Assembly (NCBI RefSeq): GCF_019511525.1
Contig: NZ_JAEUAT010000005.1
Coordinates: forward strand, 124,001-188,000
Reading direction: 5' to 3'
From: Rhizobium cauense
Lineage (GTDB): Bacteria > Pseudomonadota > Alphaproteobacteria > Rhizobiales > Rhizobiaceae
Length of the DNA: 64,000 nucleotides
Shown: piece by piece, positions 18,406 to 27,447 of the stretch
How the letters are laid out: every line of letters begins with the position of its first letter
Numbering within the stretch: the first letter of the stretch is position 1
Translations under genes and position numbers: made by a program
The notes under the pieces: model-generated
Databases searched by the model: none
Told to the model about the DNA's origin: nothing
The model's input: only the letters and a program-made list of their open reading frames with translations

Positions 18406-18648
18406 ATGCAAAGCATTCGTTCCGTCTTCCTCCTGCTCGCAGGCATCACCGCCTTTGTTGCGCTCGCGCTCGTCACTTTTTCCGTGACACTCGCAGTCGG
18501 TGGTATTTTGACGGTGCTTATGGTCGGTCGCGCGCTTTCGCTGAAGATGAAGCCGGCGCCAATCCGCGCAACGGCAAAGGCAAAGCCTTACTCCGGCGAG
18601 AACATGCGCATCTGGAACGACGGTCGCGGTACGATCATCGACCTCTGA
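18406..18648 (+). CDS. Small membrane protein, unknown function
   Basis: An 80-residue product with one long or two short hydrophobic segments (SVFLLLAGITAFVALALVTFSVTLAVGGILTVLMV) and a polar tail ending RIWNDGRGTIIDL. Coding character (G/C at third positions, clean stop) and position between two well-spaced genes support it as real. AAAGG lies upstream at about 18394. I do not recognise a family. Confidence 0.65.
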   Translation: MQSIRSVFLLLAGITAFVALALVTFSVTLAVGGILTVLMVGRALSLKMKPAPIRATAKAKPYSGENMRIWNDGRGTIIDL

Positions 18649-18759
18649 CCGCTAGGTCGCTTCTGAAAAATTTCGACTTCGCTGTCGGCTCGACTGATCT
18701 TCCTGCGTCTTTGAAAGGTCAGGGCTTCTGCCCGAACCAATCAAGCAATGGAGGACAGT

Positions 18760-19188
18760 ATGGATACCGCAACGGAAACCGGCACGACAACGATGCCGCC
18801 AGTCAAGAATGGCTTGTTGCCTTATGTCACCGTCGATGGTGCGTTGAAGGCCGCGGAATTCTATAAGCGTGCGTTCGGCGCCGAGGAGGCGTTTGTGGTC
18901 CCTCCGGATGAAAACGGCCGGACGATGCATGTTCACCTCTACATCAACGGAAGCTCGCTGATGTTATCCGATGCCTATCCGGAGCATGGTCATCCGTTTC
19001 AAAAGCATCAGGGTTTCACTCTCCAGCTTGTTATCGACGATATCGATTTCTGGTGGGATCGTGCCGTTGCCGCCGGCGTAGAGGTGATCATGCCGGTTCA
19101 GCTGATGTTCTGGGGTGATCGATATGGCCAGCTGCGTGACCCGTTCGGGGTTCTCTGGGCGATGAATGCGCCGGCTAAGGCAAACTGA
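18760..19188 (+). CDS. VOC/PhnB-like glyoxalase-fold protein
   Basis: A 142-residue vicinal-oxygen-chelate protein. Motifs: LLPYVTVDGALKAAEFYKRAFGAEE at the start of the first module, MHVHLYINGSSLMLSDA, and MFWGDRYGQLRDPFGVLWAMN at the end, typical of PhnB-like members. ATG 18760 follows GGAGGA; ATG 18748 overlaps that ribosome site. Substrate unknown. Single gene. Confidence 0.85.
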   Translation: MDTATETGTTTMPPVKNGLLPYVTVDGALKAAEFYKRAFGAEEAFVVPPDENGRTMHVHLYINGSSLMLSDAYPEHGHPFQKHQGFTLQLVIDDIDFWWDRAVAAGVEVIMPVQLMFWGDRYGQLRDPFGVLWAMNAPAKAN

Positions 19189-19326
19189 TATCACGGCAAC
19201 TATGGCCGGCTGCGCGTCGAATCCGCGCGTGGCCGCTCCTACGATATAAATTTTCCTTCATTTCGGTCGAAATCTGGACTAAACGCTGATCAACAAAACT
19301 ACGTCTGCTGACATTGGAGCCAGGCC

Positions 19327-19935
19327 ATGGACAAATTCGTAAAGCTGACGGGCGTCGCTGCCCCTCTGCCGGTTGTCAACATCGATACCGACATGATCAT
19401 TCCGAAGGATTACCTGAAGACGATCAAGCGCACGGGTCTTGGCAAGGGTCTTTTCGCCGAAGCCCGCTACAATGAAGACGGATCCCTGAACGAGGATTTC
19501 GTGCTGAACAAGCCGGCCTATCAGAATGCAAAAATCCTCGTTGCCGGTGACAACTTCGGTTGCGGCTCCTCGCGCGAGCATGCGCCGTGGGCACTCCTCG
19601 ATTTCGGCATCCGTTGCGTCATCTCGACCAGCTTTGCCGACATCTTCTACAACAACTGTTTCAAGAACGGCATTCTGCCGATCAAGGTCAGCCAGGAAAA
19701 CCTCGACAAGCTGATGGACGACGCTTCGCGCGGTTCCAACGCGATCCTGACGGTCGATCTGGAAAACCTCGAGATCACAGGTCCGGACGGTGGCTCGATC
19801 AAGTTCGATCTGGACGAGTTCAAGCGCCACTGCCTGCTGAACGGCCTCGACGATATCGGTCTGACGCTCGAAAAGGGCAAGGCAATCGACAGCTTCGAAG
19901 CCAAGAATGCTGCAGCCCATCCCTGGGCTGCGTAA
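19327..19935 (+). CDS. leuD: 3-Isopropylmalate dehydratase small subunit
   Basis: LeuD pairs with LeuC (not in the window) to isomerise 2- to 3-isopropylmalate in leucine synthesis. The 202-residue protein has [16 protein letters not shown], the swivel-domain motif [17 protein letters not shown] and [20 protein letters not shown]. Ribosome site GGAG lies eight bases upstream. leuB follows about 1.2 kb later on the same strand, separated by a gene on the other strand. Confidence 0.97.
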   Translation: MDKFVKLTGVAAPLPVVNIDTDMIIPKDYLKTIKRTGLGKGLFAEARYNEDGSLNEDFVLNKPAYQNAKILVAGDNFGCGSSREHAPWALLDFGIRCVISTSFADIFYNNCFKNGILPIKVSQENLDKLMDDASRGSNAILTVDLENLEITGPDGGSIKFDLDEFKRHCLLNGLDDIGLTLEKGKAIDSFEAKNAAAHPWAA

Positions 19936-19956
19936 GTCTTGCAAGATTGCATGGTC

Positions 19957-19986
19957 AAAGCCGGGCTTTCGCCCGGCTTTTTCTTT
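19957..19986 (+). terminator. Intrinsic terminator after leuD
   Basis: Ten-base stem AAAGCCGGGC / GCCCGGCTTT with a TTTC loop, followed by TTCTTT. Confidence 0.9.
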
Positions 19987-19993
19987 GATCGGC

Positions 19994-20926
19994 TTACAGC
20001 AGCCGTTCTTTCCAGGTCTTCAGTTTCTCCAGCGAGACGCCAATGCCACCGCAGACTTCGATCAGCGGATTTTTGAAGCGGGCGAGACTATCGGCATGGA
20101 CGTCAGCGACGGCGAGTGCGGCGCCGCAGGCAGGCTCGACCAGAATACGATAGGCATCGGCGAACTTCAGGCAGGCGGCGACCGCCTGTGCATCGCTCAC
20201 CGTCACGCTTTCGATCGGGTGGTGCTTCGGCAGATTGAAAACGTGCTCTGCCACCTGGCGCGCACCGAGCGAGCTGGCGATGGAGGTGATCCCCGGTAAG
20301 GTGATGCGTTCGCCAGTGGCAAGGCTGGCGTGAAGGGATGCTGCCCCTTCTGTTTCAACGGCAATGACGGGCACATCAGACAAGCCGTTGCGCTGAAGGC
20401 CTGCCACGATGCCAGCCAGCAAGCCGCCGCCGCCGACGCTTGCGATGACGCAATCGAAATCGGCACCTTTTGCGACAACTTCATCGATCAACGTGCCGTG
20501 CCCTTCCCACAGGAGCGGATGGTCGAACGGGTGCACATAGGCAGCCTTCCTGGCATTCGCTTGCTCGATCGCAAAAGCGTTGGCTTCATCGAATACCGTT
20601 CCGTGGACGATCACCGCGGCACCGGTCGCCTCGATCGATCGACGCACTTCCGCCGACGTCGTCTCGGGCACGACGATCGTGACGGGAATGCCGAGTGCCC
20701 GTCCGGCGTAGGCGGCGGCGATCCCGGCATTGCCGCCCGAGGCGCAGAAGATCTCCCGGGCGCCGTTTTCGATTTCATGCTGGCAAAGCCCGCCGACGCC
20801 GCGGAGCTTGAAGCTTCCGGAGGGCTGCAGCGCGTCGAGCTTCAGCCAGAGTGGCTTGTTGCTCGCACTGTAGTCAGCAGAGGTGCGGAAAAGTGGGGTG
20901 TCCAGGTGGAGCGGTGCAGAAGGCAT
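19994..20926 (-). CDS. PLP-dependent serine/threonine dehydratase-like enzyme
   Basis: A 310-residue fold-type II PLP enzyme. The PLP lysine is Lys40 in PSGSFKLRG; ASGGNAGIAAAYAGR binds the substrate carboxylate; SVGGGGLLAG is the phosphate-binding glycine loop. This pattern fits threonine/serine dehydratases without a regulatory ACT domain. ATG 20926 is preferred; ATG 20953 is in frame and close to a GGGG stretch. Exact substrate unknown. Ends eight bases after the leuD terminator, convergent. Confidence 0.85.
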   Translation of the reverse strand: MPSAPLHLDTPLFRTSADYSASNKPLWLKLDALQPSGSFKLRGVGGLCQHEIENGAREIFCASGGNAGIAAAYAGRALGIPVTIVVPETTSAEVRRSIEATGAAVIVHGTVFDEANAFAIEQANARKAAYVHPFDHPLLWEGHGTLIDEVVAKGADFDCVIASVGGGGLLAGIVAGLQRNGLSDVPVIAVETEGAASLHASLATGERITLPGITSIASSLGARQVAEHVFNLPKHHPIESVTVSDAQAVAACLKFADAYRILVEPACGAALAVADVHADSLARFKNPLIEVCGGIGVSLEKLKTWKERLL

Positions 20927-21099
20927 GATCGTACCCGATGAGCTTGGCGACATAGCCCCTTGTGGACCCGCTTGCGCTGGTCGGTCAACGAGCGATGGCA
21001 CAGTAATTCCGCAACCGTACCGAATCGGCCTCCCACTCGCTTGAAATGCCGTTTTTGCGGGTCTAAGAAGCCGCAACTTGTTTTTCCGCGGAGGGTTTC

Positions 21100-22212
21100 A
21101 TGACAGCGCGCAATCTTTTCCTGCTACCCGGCGACGGCATCGGCCCAGAGGCCATGGGCGAGGTCCGCAAGATCATTGCCTATATGAACGAGGCAATGGA
21201 TGCGGGCTTCGTTACTGACGAAGGCCTGGTCGGCGGCAGCGCCTATGATGCGCATGGTGCTGCGATCTCCGAAGGCGACATGCAGAAGGCGCTTGCTGCC
21301 GATGCGGTTCTCTTCGGTGCCGTCGGTGGCCCGAAGTGGGATGATGTTCCCTATGAAGTGCGCCCCGAAGCCGGCCTGCTGCGCCTGCGCAAGGATCTGG
21401 AGCTTTTCGCCAACCTGCGTCCGGCCATCTGCTACCCGGCCCTGGCAAACGCTTCCTCGCTGAAGCCGGAGCTGGTCGAAGGCCTCGATATCCTGATCAT
21501 CCGCGAATTGACCGGCGGCGTTTATTTCGGCGAGCCGAAGACCATCACCGATCTCGGCAATGGCCAGAAGCGCGCCATCGACACGCAGGTTTACGACACC
21601 TACGAAATCGAGCGCATCTCGGCCGTGGCCTTCGAAATGGCCCGCACGCGCCAGAACCGCGTCTGCTCGATGGAAAAGCGCAACGTCATGAAGTCGGGCG
21701 TATTGTGGAACCAGGTGGTCACCGCGACGCACAAGGACAAGTATTCAGACGTCAAGCTTGAGCACATGCTGGCGGATGCGGGTGGCATGCAGCTGGTGCG
21801 CGCGCCGAAGCAGTTCGATGTCATCGTCACCGACAACCTGTTCGGCGACATGCTGTCCGACGTTGCCGCGATGCTTACGGGCTCGCTCGGCATGCTGCCG
21901 TCGGCTTCGCTCGGCGCTCCGGATGCCAAGACCGGCAAGCGCAAGGCGCTCTACGAGCCGGTTCATGGTTCGGCTCCTGACATTGCCGGCAAGGGCATTG
22001 CCAATCCGATCGCGATGATCGCTTCCTTTGCCATGTGCCTGCGCTATTCCTTCAACCTCGTGAAGGAAGCCGACAACCTGGAAAAGGCGATCGCCAACGT
22101 GCTCGACAAGGGCATTCGCACCGGCGACATCATGGCCGAAGGCTGCACGAAGGTTGGAACCATTGAAATGGGTGACGCGATCCTCGCCGAGTTCAAGGCG
22201 CTTTCTGCCTGA
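21100..22212 (+). CDS. leuB: 3-Isopropylmalate dehydrogenase
   Basis: NAD-dependent oxidative decarboxylase of leucine synthesis, 370 residues. Motifs: [15 protein letters not shown] at the N-terminus, [29 protein letters not shown], the metal site [28 protein letters not shown], and [19 protein letters not shown]. Ribosome site GGAGG. A parS-like palindrome follows the stop codon directly. Confidence 0.97.
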   Translation: MTARNLFLLPGDGIGPEAMGEVRKIIAYMNEAMDAGFVTDEGLVGGSAYDAHGAAISEGDMQKALAADAVLFGAVGGPKWDDVPYEVRPEAGLLRLRKDLELFANLRPAICYPALANASSLKPELVEGLDILIIRELTGGVYFGEPKTITDLGNGQKRAIDTQVYDTYEIERISAVAFEMARTRQNRVCSMEKRNVMKSGVLWNQVVTATHKDKYSDVKLEHMLADAGGMQLVRAPKQFDVIVTDNLFGDMLSDVAAMLTGSLGMLPSASLGAPDAKTGKRKALYEPVHGSAPDIAGKGIANPIAMIASFAMCLRYSFNLVKEADNLEKAIANVLDKGIRTGDIMAEGCTKVGTIEMGDAILAEFKALSA

Positions 22213-22228
22213 TATTTCACGTGAAACA
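22213..22228. other. parS-like centromere site
   Basis: TATTTCACGTGAAACA differs from the ParB-binding consensus TGTTTCACGTGAAACA only at its second base; the central 12 bases TTTCACGTGAAA are a perfect palindrome. It starts at the base after the leuB stop, outside coding sequence. ParB proteins nucleate on such sites, which cluster near the origin of replication in bacterial chromosomes. Confidence 0.82.
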
Positions 22229-22330
22229 CGTTTCTGGCCCTTCGCATCATCAGATGCGGAGGGCCTTTGCTTGAAGGAGGCGGATGCCGCGCCTATCTCC
22301 CGTTCTGCATTGATGAAAGAGCGGAGTGGA

Positions 22331-23092
22331 ATGAGCGAGACAGTCGATCGTAAGCCCAGTTCCTGGGGCTATCTGCGGAAGCGCTATGAGGCGCGGCGCA
22401 CGATCCATCGGCGGGTTCCCTGGAAGTGGTTTGCATTCTCGGCGGTCAATGCGATTGCCATCGCCTTCTTCGTCTTCGATCGCCCGCTCGGCCTGGCGGC
22501 CAAGGATCTGGCGCCGCCACTCATCTCGATCGCCGGCGATGTTACCGATATCGGCAGACTTGCCTGGATCCTTGCCGGTCTCCTTACAATCTTCGCCACC
22601 GGCTATCTTGTCCGTCGCCGGCTCTGGAAAATCCGCAGGCGGTTCCGCATGGTCTATTTCGGGCAGATGACGGCCTATGTCGCGCTGAGCGTGCTGTTTA
22701 CCAGCATCGTCGCCAACGTTCTGAAGTTCGCAATCGGCCGGGCGCGACCATTGATCTATGATCAGGAGGGGATCTTCAGCTTCGCGCCCTTCAACATGGA
22801 TTTCCTGCACCAGAGTTTTCCGTCCGGACATTCAGCCAACATCGGCGCGCTGTTCGTGGCGCTCGCGCTTCTCTTCCCGCGCTTTCGTCTCGGTTTTATC
22901 GGTATCGGACTTTGGCTCGGCGCAACGCGCATCATCATCGGCGTGCATTATCCAAGCGATGTCGTCGCCGGTCTTGCGCTGGGTGCCTGGTTTGCCTTTG
23001 CAACCTCGATCCTTTTCGCGCGCTTCGGTCTCGTCTTCTCGATCGGTCGGGATGGCGGCTGGCCAACGCCGCGGCTGAGCCGCCTTCTCTGA
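22331..23092 (+). CDS. PAP2-family membrane phosphatase
   Basis: A 253-residue protein with about six membrane segments and the full phosphatase signature: KFAIGRARP (motif 1), FPSGHSAN (motif 2) and ATRIIIGVHYPSDVVAG (motif 3). Such enzymes dephosphorylate undecaprenyl pyrophosphate, phosphatidylglycerophosphate or lipid A; the substrate here is unknown. ATG 22331 follows GAGTGGA; the open frame from 22154 overlaps the leuB 3' end and the parS site. Confidence 0.88.
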   Translation: MSETVDRKPSSWGYLRKRYEARRTIHRRVPWKWFAFSAVNAIAIAFFVFDRPLGLAAKDLAPPLISIAGDVTDIGRLAWILAGLLTIFATGYLVRRRLWKIRRRFRMVYFGQMTAYVALSVLFTSIVANVLKFAIGRARPLIYDQEGIFSFAPFNMDFLHQSFPSGHSANIGALFVALALLFPRFRLGFIGIGLWLGATRIIIGVHYPSDVVAGLALGAWFAFATSILFARFGLVFSIGRDGGWPTPRLSRLL

Positions 23093-23103
23093 GGCCCCCT
23101 TAA

Positions 23104-23134
23104 ACGAAAAAGCCCGGCGCTTTGGGCGCCGGGC
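23104..23134 (-). terminator. Terminator of the MHS transporter gene
   Basis: Nine-base stem GCCCGGCGC / GCGCCGGGC with a five-base loop, followed on the minus strand by TTTTTCG. It may also stop the convergent PAP2 transcript. Confidence 0.8.
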
Positions 23135-23159
23135 GACTGTTTTGACCTTGTTGTTCGGA

Positions 23160-25046
23160 TTAATCCATGGCGTGGATATCGCGGTCCTTTGTTTCCGGCA
23201 GGAAGATCAGGCCGATGACCAGCGTGATCGCTGCGAAGACGATCGGGTACCAGAGGCCGAAGTAGATATCGCCGGTAGCCGCGCTCATTGCGAAGGCCGT
23301 TGCCGGCAGCAAGCCGCCGAACCAGCCGTTACCGATATGGTAGGGCAGCGACATGCCGGTGTAGCGGATGCGGGTCGGGAAGAGTTCGACCAGCAGAGCT
23401 GCGATCGGGCCGTAGACCATCGTCACATAGAGAACGAGCACGAACAGAATCGCGATCGTGCCGATCCAGTTGACGCGGGCCGGGTCGGCCGTCATGGCGA
23501 AAGTGCCACCGCCGGCGATATTGTAGACTGCCATGTCGGTGACGCCGTTTGCCTCATCCGCCGTCAGAAGCTTACCAGCCACGAGCTTGTCGGCGGGCAA
23601 GGTTTCCTTGGTACCAGCGCGGACCGCATCTGCGTTCAGCGCAAGCTCTGGATTGGCGGCAATGAAGGCATCCAACTTGGCGTCCGGAACCTTGATGGCG
23701 CCGCGGTTCAGCGGGTAGCCGCCGTCATGCAGGGCGATGTTGACGCTCTTTTCGAAGGCCGCCGTCATGCCCTTTGCCTTGTCGCCGGCCGCAATGGCGT
23801 CGAAGCTGGCGATGGTTTCGTCGCCGATCTTGACCGTTGCCGGCTGGCCGGCTGGACCGGGGACGACGTCATAGGGCACCGAGTTCTTGGTCAGGAAGGC
23901 TGTTGCCACATCGCAGGAGCTGGTGAACTTCGAGGTTCCTGTCGGGTTGAACTGGAACTTGCAGTCAGCCGGGTCGGCCGTCACGGTTGCGCGGACAGAG
24001 GCCTGCGCTTCAGCAAGCGCCGGGTTAGCCGTCCAGGTCATGGCCTTGAACAGCGGGTTATAGGTGACCGCGGCAATCAGCAGGCCGGCCATGATGATCG
24101 GCTTGCGGCCGATCTTGTCGGAGAGGCCGCCAAAAACGACGAAGAAGGGTGTGCCGAGAATGAGGGCAATGGCAACCATGATGTTTGCCGATTGCAGGTC
24201 GACCTTGAGTACGTTCTGCAGGAAGAACAGCGCGTAGAACTGACCGCCGTACCAGACGACTGCCTGACCCATCGTTGCACCCAGCAGGGCGATCAATGCG
24301 ATCTTGGCATTCTTCCATTGGCCGAAAGCTTCGGTCAGCGGCGCCTTGGAGCCCTTGCCTTCAGCTTTCATTCTCTGGAATGCCGGTGACTCGTTCATCT
24401 TCAGACGGATCCAGACAGAGACGCCGAGAAGCACGACCGACAGCAGGAACGGAATGCGCCAGCCCCATGCGGCAAAGGCTTCCTTGCCCATCAGGAACTG
24501 AACGCCCACGATGACGACCAGCGACAGGAACAGACCAAGCGTTGCCGTTGTCTGGATCCACGAGGTGAAGTAGCCGCGGCGCCCATTGGGCGCGTGTTCG
24601 GCCACATAGGTTGCCGCGCCGCCATACTCGCCACCGAGTGCAAGACCTTGCAGGAGGCGAAGGCCGATCAGAATGATCGGTGCTGCGATGCCGATCGATG
24701 CCGCGCCGGGAAGAATACCGACAAGGAACGTCGACAGGCCCATGATGAGGATCGTCACCAGGAACGTGTACTTGCGGCCGACCAAGTCGCCGAGGCGACC
24801 GAAGACCAGCGCGCCGAACGGGCGAACCAGGAAGCCGGCTGCAAAGGCCAGGAGCGTAAAGATGTTTCGCGTTGCTTCCGGATACTGGGTGAAATAGGTC
24901 GCGCCGATATAGGTGGCGAGCGAACCGTAAAGATAGAAATCGTACCATTCAAAAACGGTACCGAGCGATGAGGCGAAGATAACCTTCTTCTCCTCGCCCG
25001 TCATCGGACCGGCTTTTGTGCCGTCGACGCTTGCGACATTTGCCAT
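23160..25046 (-). CDS. MHS-family MFS transporter with large periplasmic insert
   Basis: A 628-residue metabolite:H+ symporter-type carrier. TM1 motif GTVFEWYDFYLYGSLA, the loop 2-3 motif GRLGDLVGRKYTF, QGLALGGEYGGAATYVAEHAP and the loop 8-9 motif GGLSDKIGRKPI are typical of the ProP/KgtP/ShiA group, which are normally 430-550 residues. A hydrophilic block of about 190 residues (335-522) lies between TM9 and TM10, a periplasmic loop; it contains two cysteines (362, 378). ATG 25046 follows GGAGGACAG. Substrate unknown. Confidence 0.9.
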   Translation of the reverse strand: MANVASVDGTKAGPMTGEEKKVIFASSLGTVFEWYDFYLYGSLATYIGATYFTQYPEATRNIFTLLAFAAGFLVRPFGALVFGRLGDLVGRKYTFLVTILIMGLSTFLVGILPGAASIGIAAPIILIGLRLLQGLALGGEYGGAATYVAEHAPNGRRGYFTSWIQTTATLGLFLSLVVIVGVQFLMGKEAFAAWGWRIPFLLSVVLLGVSVWIRLKMNESPAFQRMKAEGKGSKAPLTEAFGQWKNAKIALIALLGATMGQAVVWYGGQFYALFFLQNVLKVDLQSANIMVAIALILGTPFFVVFGGLSDKIGRKPIIMAGLLIAAVTYNPLFKAMTWTANPALAEAQASVRATVTADPADCKFQFNPTGTSKFTSSCDVATAFLTKNSVPYDVVPGPAGQPATVKIGDETIASFDAIAAGDKAKGMTAAFEKSVNIALHDGGYPLNRGAIKVPDAKLDAFIAANPELALNADAVRAGTKETLPADKLVAGKLLTADEANGVTDMAVYNIAGGGTFAMTADPARVNWIGTIAILFVLVLYVTMVYGPIAALLVELFPTRIRYTGMSLPYHIGNGWFGGLLPATAFAMSAATGDIYFGLWYPIVFAAITLVIGLIFLPETKDRDIHAMD

Positions 25047-25315
25047 TTTCTGTCCTCCACAGAGCGAATGTGAAATGCGGCGCGCGACCATACTCTCCTC
25101 AAAGCATACCCCAGGTCGCGGTTCGCCTGACGAGAGTGTGACAGAAAATCTCCCTCATACAGAGAGCGGCTTTGGGATTATGACTTTAGTCTAAGCACTT
25201 GCTCAGCTTGTGCGGTGGGGCGCGCGCCTACGGATTTGCCGCGGAAAGATCGGCCTCGCACATGACTTGCAAACGTCCTTGCGCCCTCATGCTCGAAGTA
25301 GCGGTTTCCGTCGAG

Positions 25316-25352
25316 TAATAAAAAAGCCGGATGGCAGAACCATCCGGCTTTG
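25316..25352 (-). terminator. Intrinsic terminator of ndvA
   Basis: On the minus strand, stem AAAGCCGGATGG / CCATCCGGCTTT with a five-base loop, followed by TTTTATTAC. It lies 25 bases after the ndvA stop. The 260 bases between it and the MHS transporter start hold only that gene's likely promoter; nothing else was seen. Confidence 0.9.
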
Positions 25353-25376
25353 ATCAATCGACTTGCCTGTTTCCGA

Positions 25377-27140
25377 TCAGGCAGCCTCTGTCGTGTGGGC
25401 CTTGCGGACTTCTTCATCCGTGAGGATGCCGCTGGCGCGGAGCAACGCAGCGAAGCGACCGTTGCTCTGGCTGAGCTCATCAAAGCTGCCTTCTTCAACG
25501 ACACGGCCGCCATCCAGGAACAGCACCTTGTCCGCTTCACGAACCGTCGAAAGGCGGTGCGCGATAATGAAGGTCGTGCGGTTCTGGCGCAGGTTGTCGA
25601 TTGCAGCCTTCACGCGGTTTTCCGTCTCGACGTCAAGCGCACTCGTTGCTTCGTCAAGCACCAGGATCGGCGCATCCTTGAGGATGGCACGGGCGATCGC
25701 CACACGCTGACGTTCACCGCCCGAGAGCTTGTTTCCGCGCTCTCCGACATGGGTGTCGTACTGATCTTCACGCGTCTCGATGAAATCGGCTGCGGCAGCA
25801 GCTTCGGCTGCGCGACGCATGTCTTCATCCGAAGCACCTTCCCGACCGAGGCGAATGTTGTCGCTGATCGAGCGGTTGAGCAAACCAGCATCCTGGAACA
25901 CGGTTGCGATGTAGCGGCGAAGCGACTTGCGCGTGATCTTCGTCGTATCGTGACCATCGACCAGGATCTGGCCGCTGTCCGGGTCGTAGACGCGCTGCAG
26001 CAGGTTGATCATCGTGGTCTTGCCCGAGCCGGTCGGGCCAACGATCGCAACCGTCTGGCCAGCCTTGGCGGTGAAAGACACGTTGTGCAGGCCCTGTGCG
26101 GTGTTGCCGAAGCGGAACGACACATTGCGGAACTCGACCTCACCCTTGACGTCGGTGATATCGGCATTGCCGGCCGGCTCTTCGCGATCGCGGACCGAGT
26201 CTTCAAGCGAATAGAAGTCCTCGAGCTTCGAGCGGGCTTCGAAGATCTGCGTCGCGAACTGGCGCATCTGGTCGAGGCGTGAGATCAACAGGTTCGCAAA
26301 GCCGATGAAGGCAATGACGTCACCGATGCGAAGCTCGCCAGACTGAACCATCAGCGTACCGATCACCAGGATGACCATCATCGCAATGGTCGATGCCATG
26401 CGGTTCATGGCACCTGCGAGGGCCCACCAGTCGAGAACCGGATACTGAGCTTGCAGCAGGCGGTCGGCAAAGGACTTCAGCGCCTTCGTTTCCGCCTCGA
26501 TGCGGTTGTAGCTGTGCAGCACCGACACGTTGCTGATCGAGTCGCTGACATGCGAGAAAACGGTGTGGTAGTGGTTCTCAACGGACGCCTGACCATCCTT
26601 GGTGCGGCTCATGACGAGACGACCGATCAGCCAGTAAGCCACGCCCAGCACGACAAGCACGCCCGAAAGACGCAGATCCATGGACATTGCGGTCGGCACC
26701 AGAAGCGCGATGGCTACGGCCGTTGCCAGGTGATTGCGCATGAACTCCAGCCACAGGCCGAAAAGCGTTTCACAAGCACGAAGCAGTGTATGCAGCGCAT
26801 TCGACGTGCCGCGCTGGTGATGCCAGGAGAGCGGCATGGAGATAATGCGGCCAAATGCTTCCGTCAGCAGCGTAGCACGGCGGCCGTGAGCCAGCCGGTC
26901 GGCCTCACGAGCGACCAGAACAAATGCGATCGTATTGAAGACAGCAAAGCCGGCCCACATGAAAAGGATGGGCTTGACTTCGCCCTTGCCCGAAATCGCA
27001 TCAATGATGCGACCGAACAAAATCGGTTCCGCGATCGTGATCGCGGCAAGCACGATGTTCGCGATAACGACCAGGGATACGCGGAGCTTGTAGGCGCCAA
27101 GATAGCGCAAAGCTCTTGCATAGACCTTGAATAGCGACAC
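25377..27140 (-). CDS. ndvA: Cyclic beta-1,2-glucan ABC exporter NdvA (ChvA)
   Basis: A 587-residue half-transporter: membrane domain (about 1-320) and ATPase domain with Walker A VGPTGSGKTT, Q-loop TVFQDAGLLNRSI, signature LSGGERQRVAIARAIL and Walker B ILVLDEATSALD. Segments such as AREADRLAHGRRATLLTEAFGRIISMPLSWHHQRGTSNALHTLLRA are specific to NdvA/ChvA. It exports cyclic beta-1,2-glucan, needed for osmoadaptation and for root nodule or tumour infection. The start is GTG 27140 (SLFKVYARALRYL) behind AGAGGT; earlier codons are not conserved. Confidence 0.95.
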   Translation of the reverse strand: MSLFKVYARALRYLGAYKLRVSLVVIANIVLAAITIAEPILFGRIIDAISGKGEVKPILFMWAGFAVFNTIAFVLVAREADRLAHGRRATLLTEAFGRIISMPLSWHHQRGTSNALHTLLRACETLFGLWLEFMRNHLATAVAIALLVPTAMSMDLRLSGVLVVLGVAYWLIGRLVMSRTKDGQASVENHYHTVFSHVSDSISNVSVLHSYNRIEAETKALKSFADRLLQAQYPVLDWWALAGAMNRMASTIAMMVILVIGTLMVQSGELRIGDVIAFIGFANLLISRLDQMRQFATQIFEARSKLEDFYSLEDSVRDREEPAGNADITDVKGEVEFRNVSFRFGNTAQGLHNVSFTAKAGQTVAIVGPTGSGKTTMINLLQRVYDPDSGQILVDGHDTTKITRKSLRRYIATVFQDAGLLNRSISDNIRLGREGASDEDMRRAAEAAAAADFIETREDQYDTHVGERGNKLSGGERQRVAIARAILKDAPILVLDEATSALDVETENRVKAAIDNLRQNRTTFIIAHRLSTVREADKVLFLDGGRVVEEGSFDELSQSNGRFAALLRASGILTDEEVRKAHTTEAA

Positions 27141-27447
27141 GGCGATACCTCTTGTGCACCTGCGAAATAGTGGATGTTGCGACGCTACAAAAAGATACCT
27201 GAACCGGCGATTAACGGAGCGTTCAGGCGGCGACCGCGGAAGATCCCTTTGGAAGGAGGCGGCTAACAATCGAGCCTGAAATTTTTTGGGGCAGTGTGAG
27301 AATTTCGCAATTTTCGCTTGCGTTGCAGGGCTGCGCTGGCACACCATAGATTGACGTTTTTGATTGCATTAAAGGGCGTGGGTCAAACCACCACGCCCGC
27401 TCGTCGTGGCCATTCGGCGCAGAGCCCAGTTTGGTAGGGGCATTTTT
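27141..27447. other. Divergent intergenic region between ndvA and expR
   Basis: About 307 bases holding the promoters of two divergent genes. A TTGACG hexamer is at 27351-27356, but no matching -10 box at normal spacing was found. The part at 27278-27320 is relatively AT-rich. No hairpin, small gene or repeat was recognised. Confidence 0.5.

Noticed and set aside
23142..24389. 415-codon plus-strand open frame opposite the MHS transporter
   Set aside because: Antisense shadow; its translation is His/Arg/Glu-rich without recognisable domains.
27141..27447. lux-box type palindrome upstream of expR
   Set aside because: No 18-20 base dyad with the CTG-N10-CAG plan was visible.
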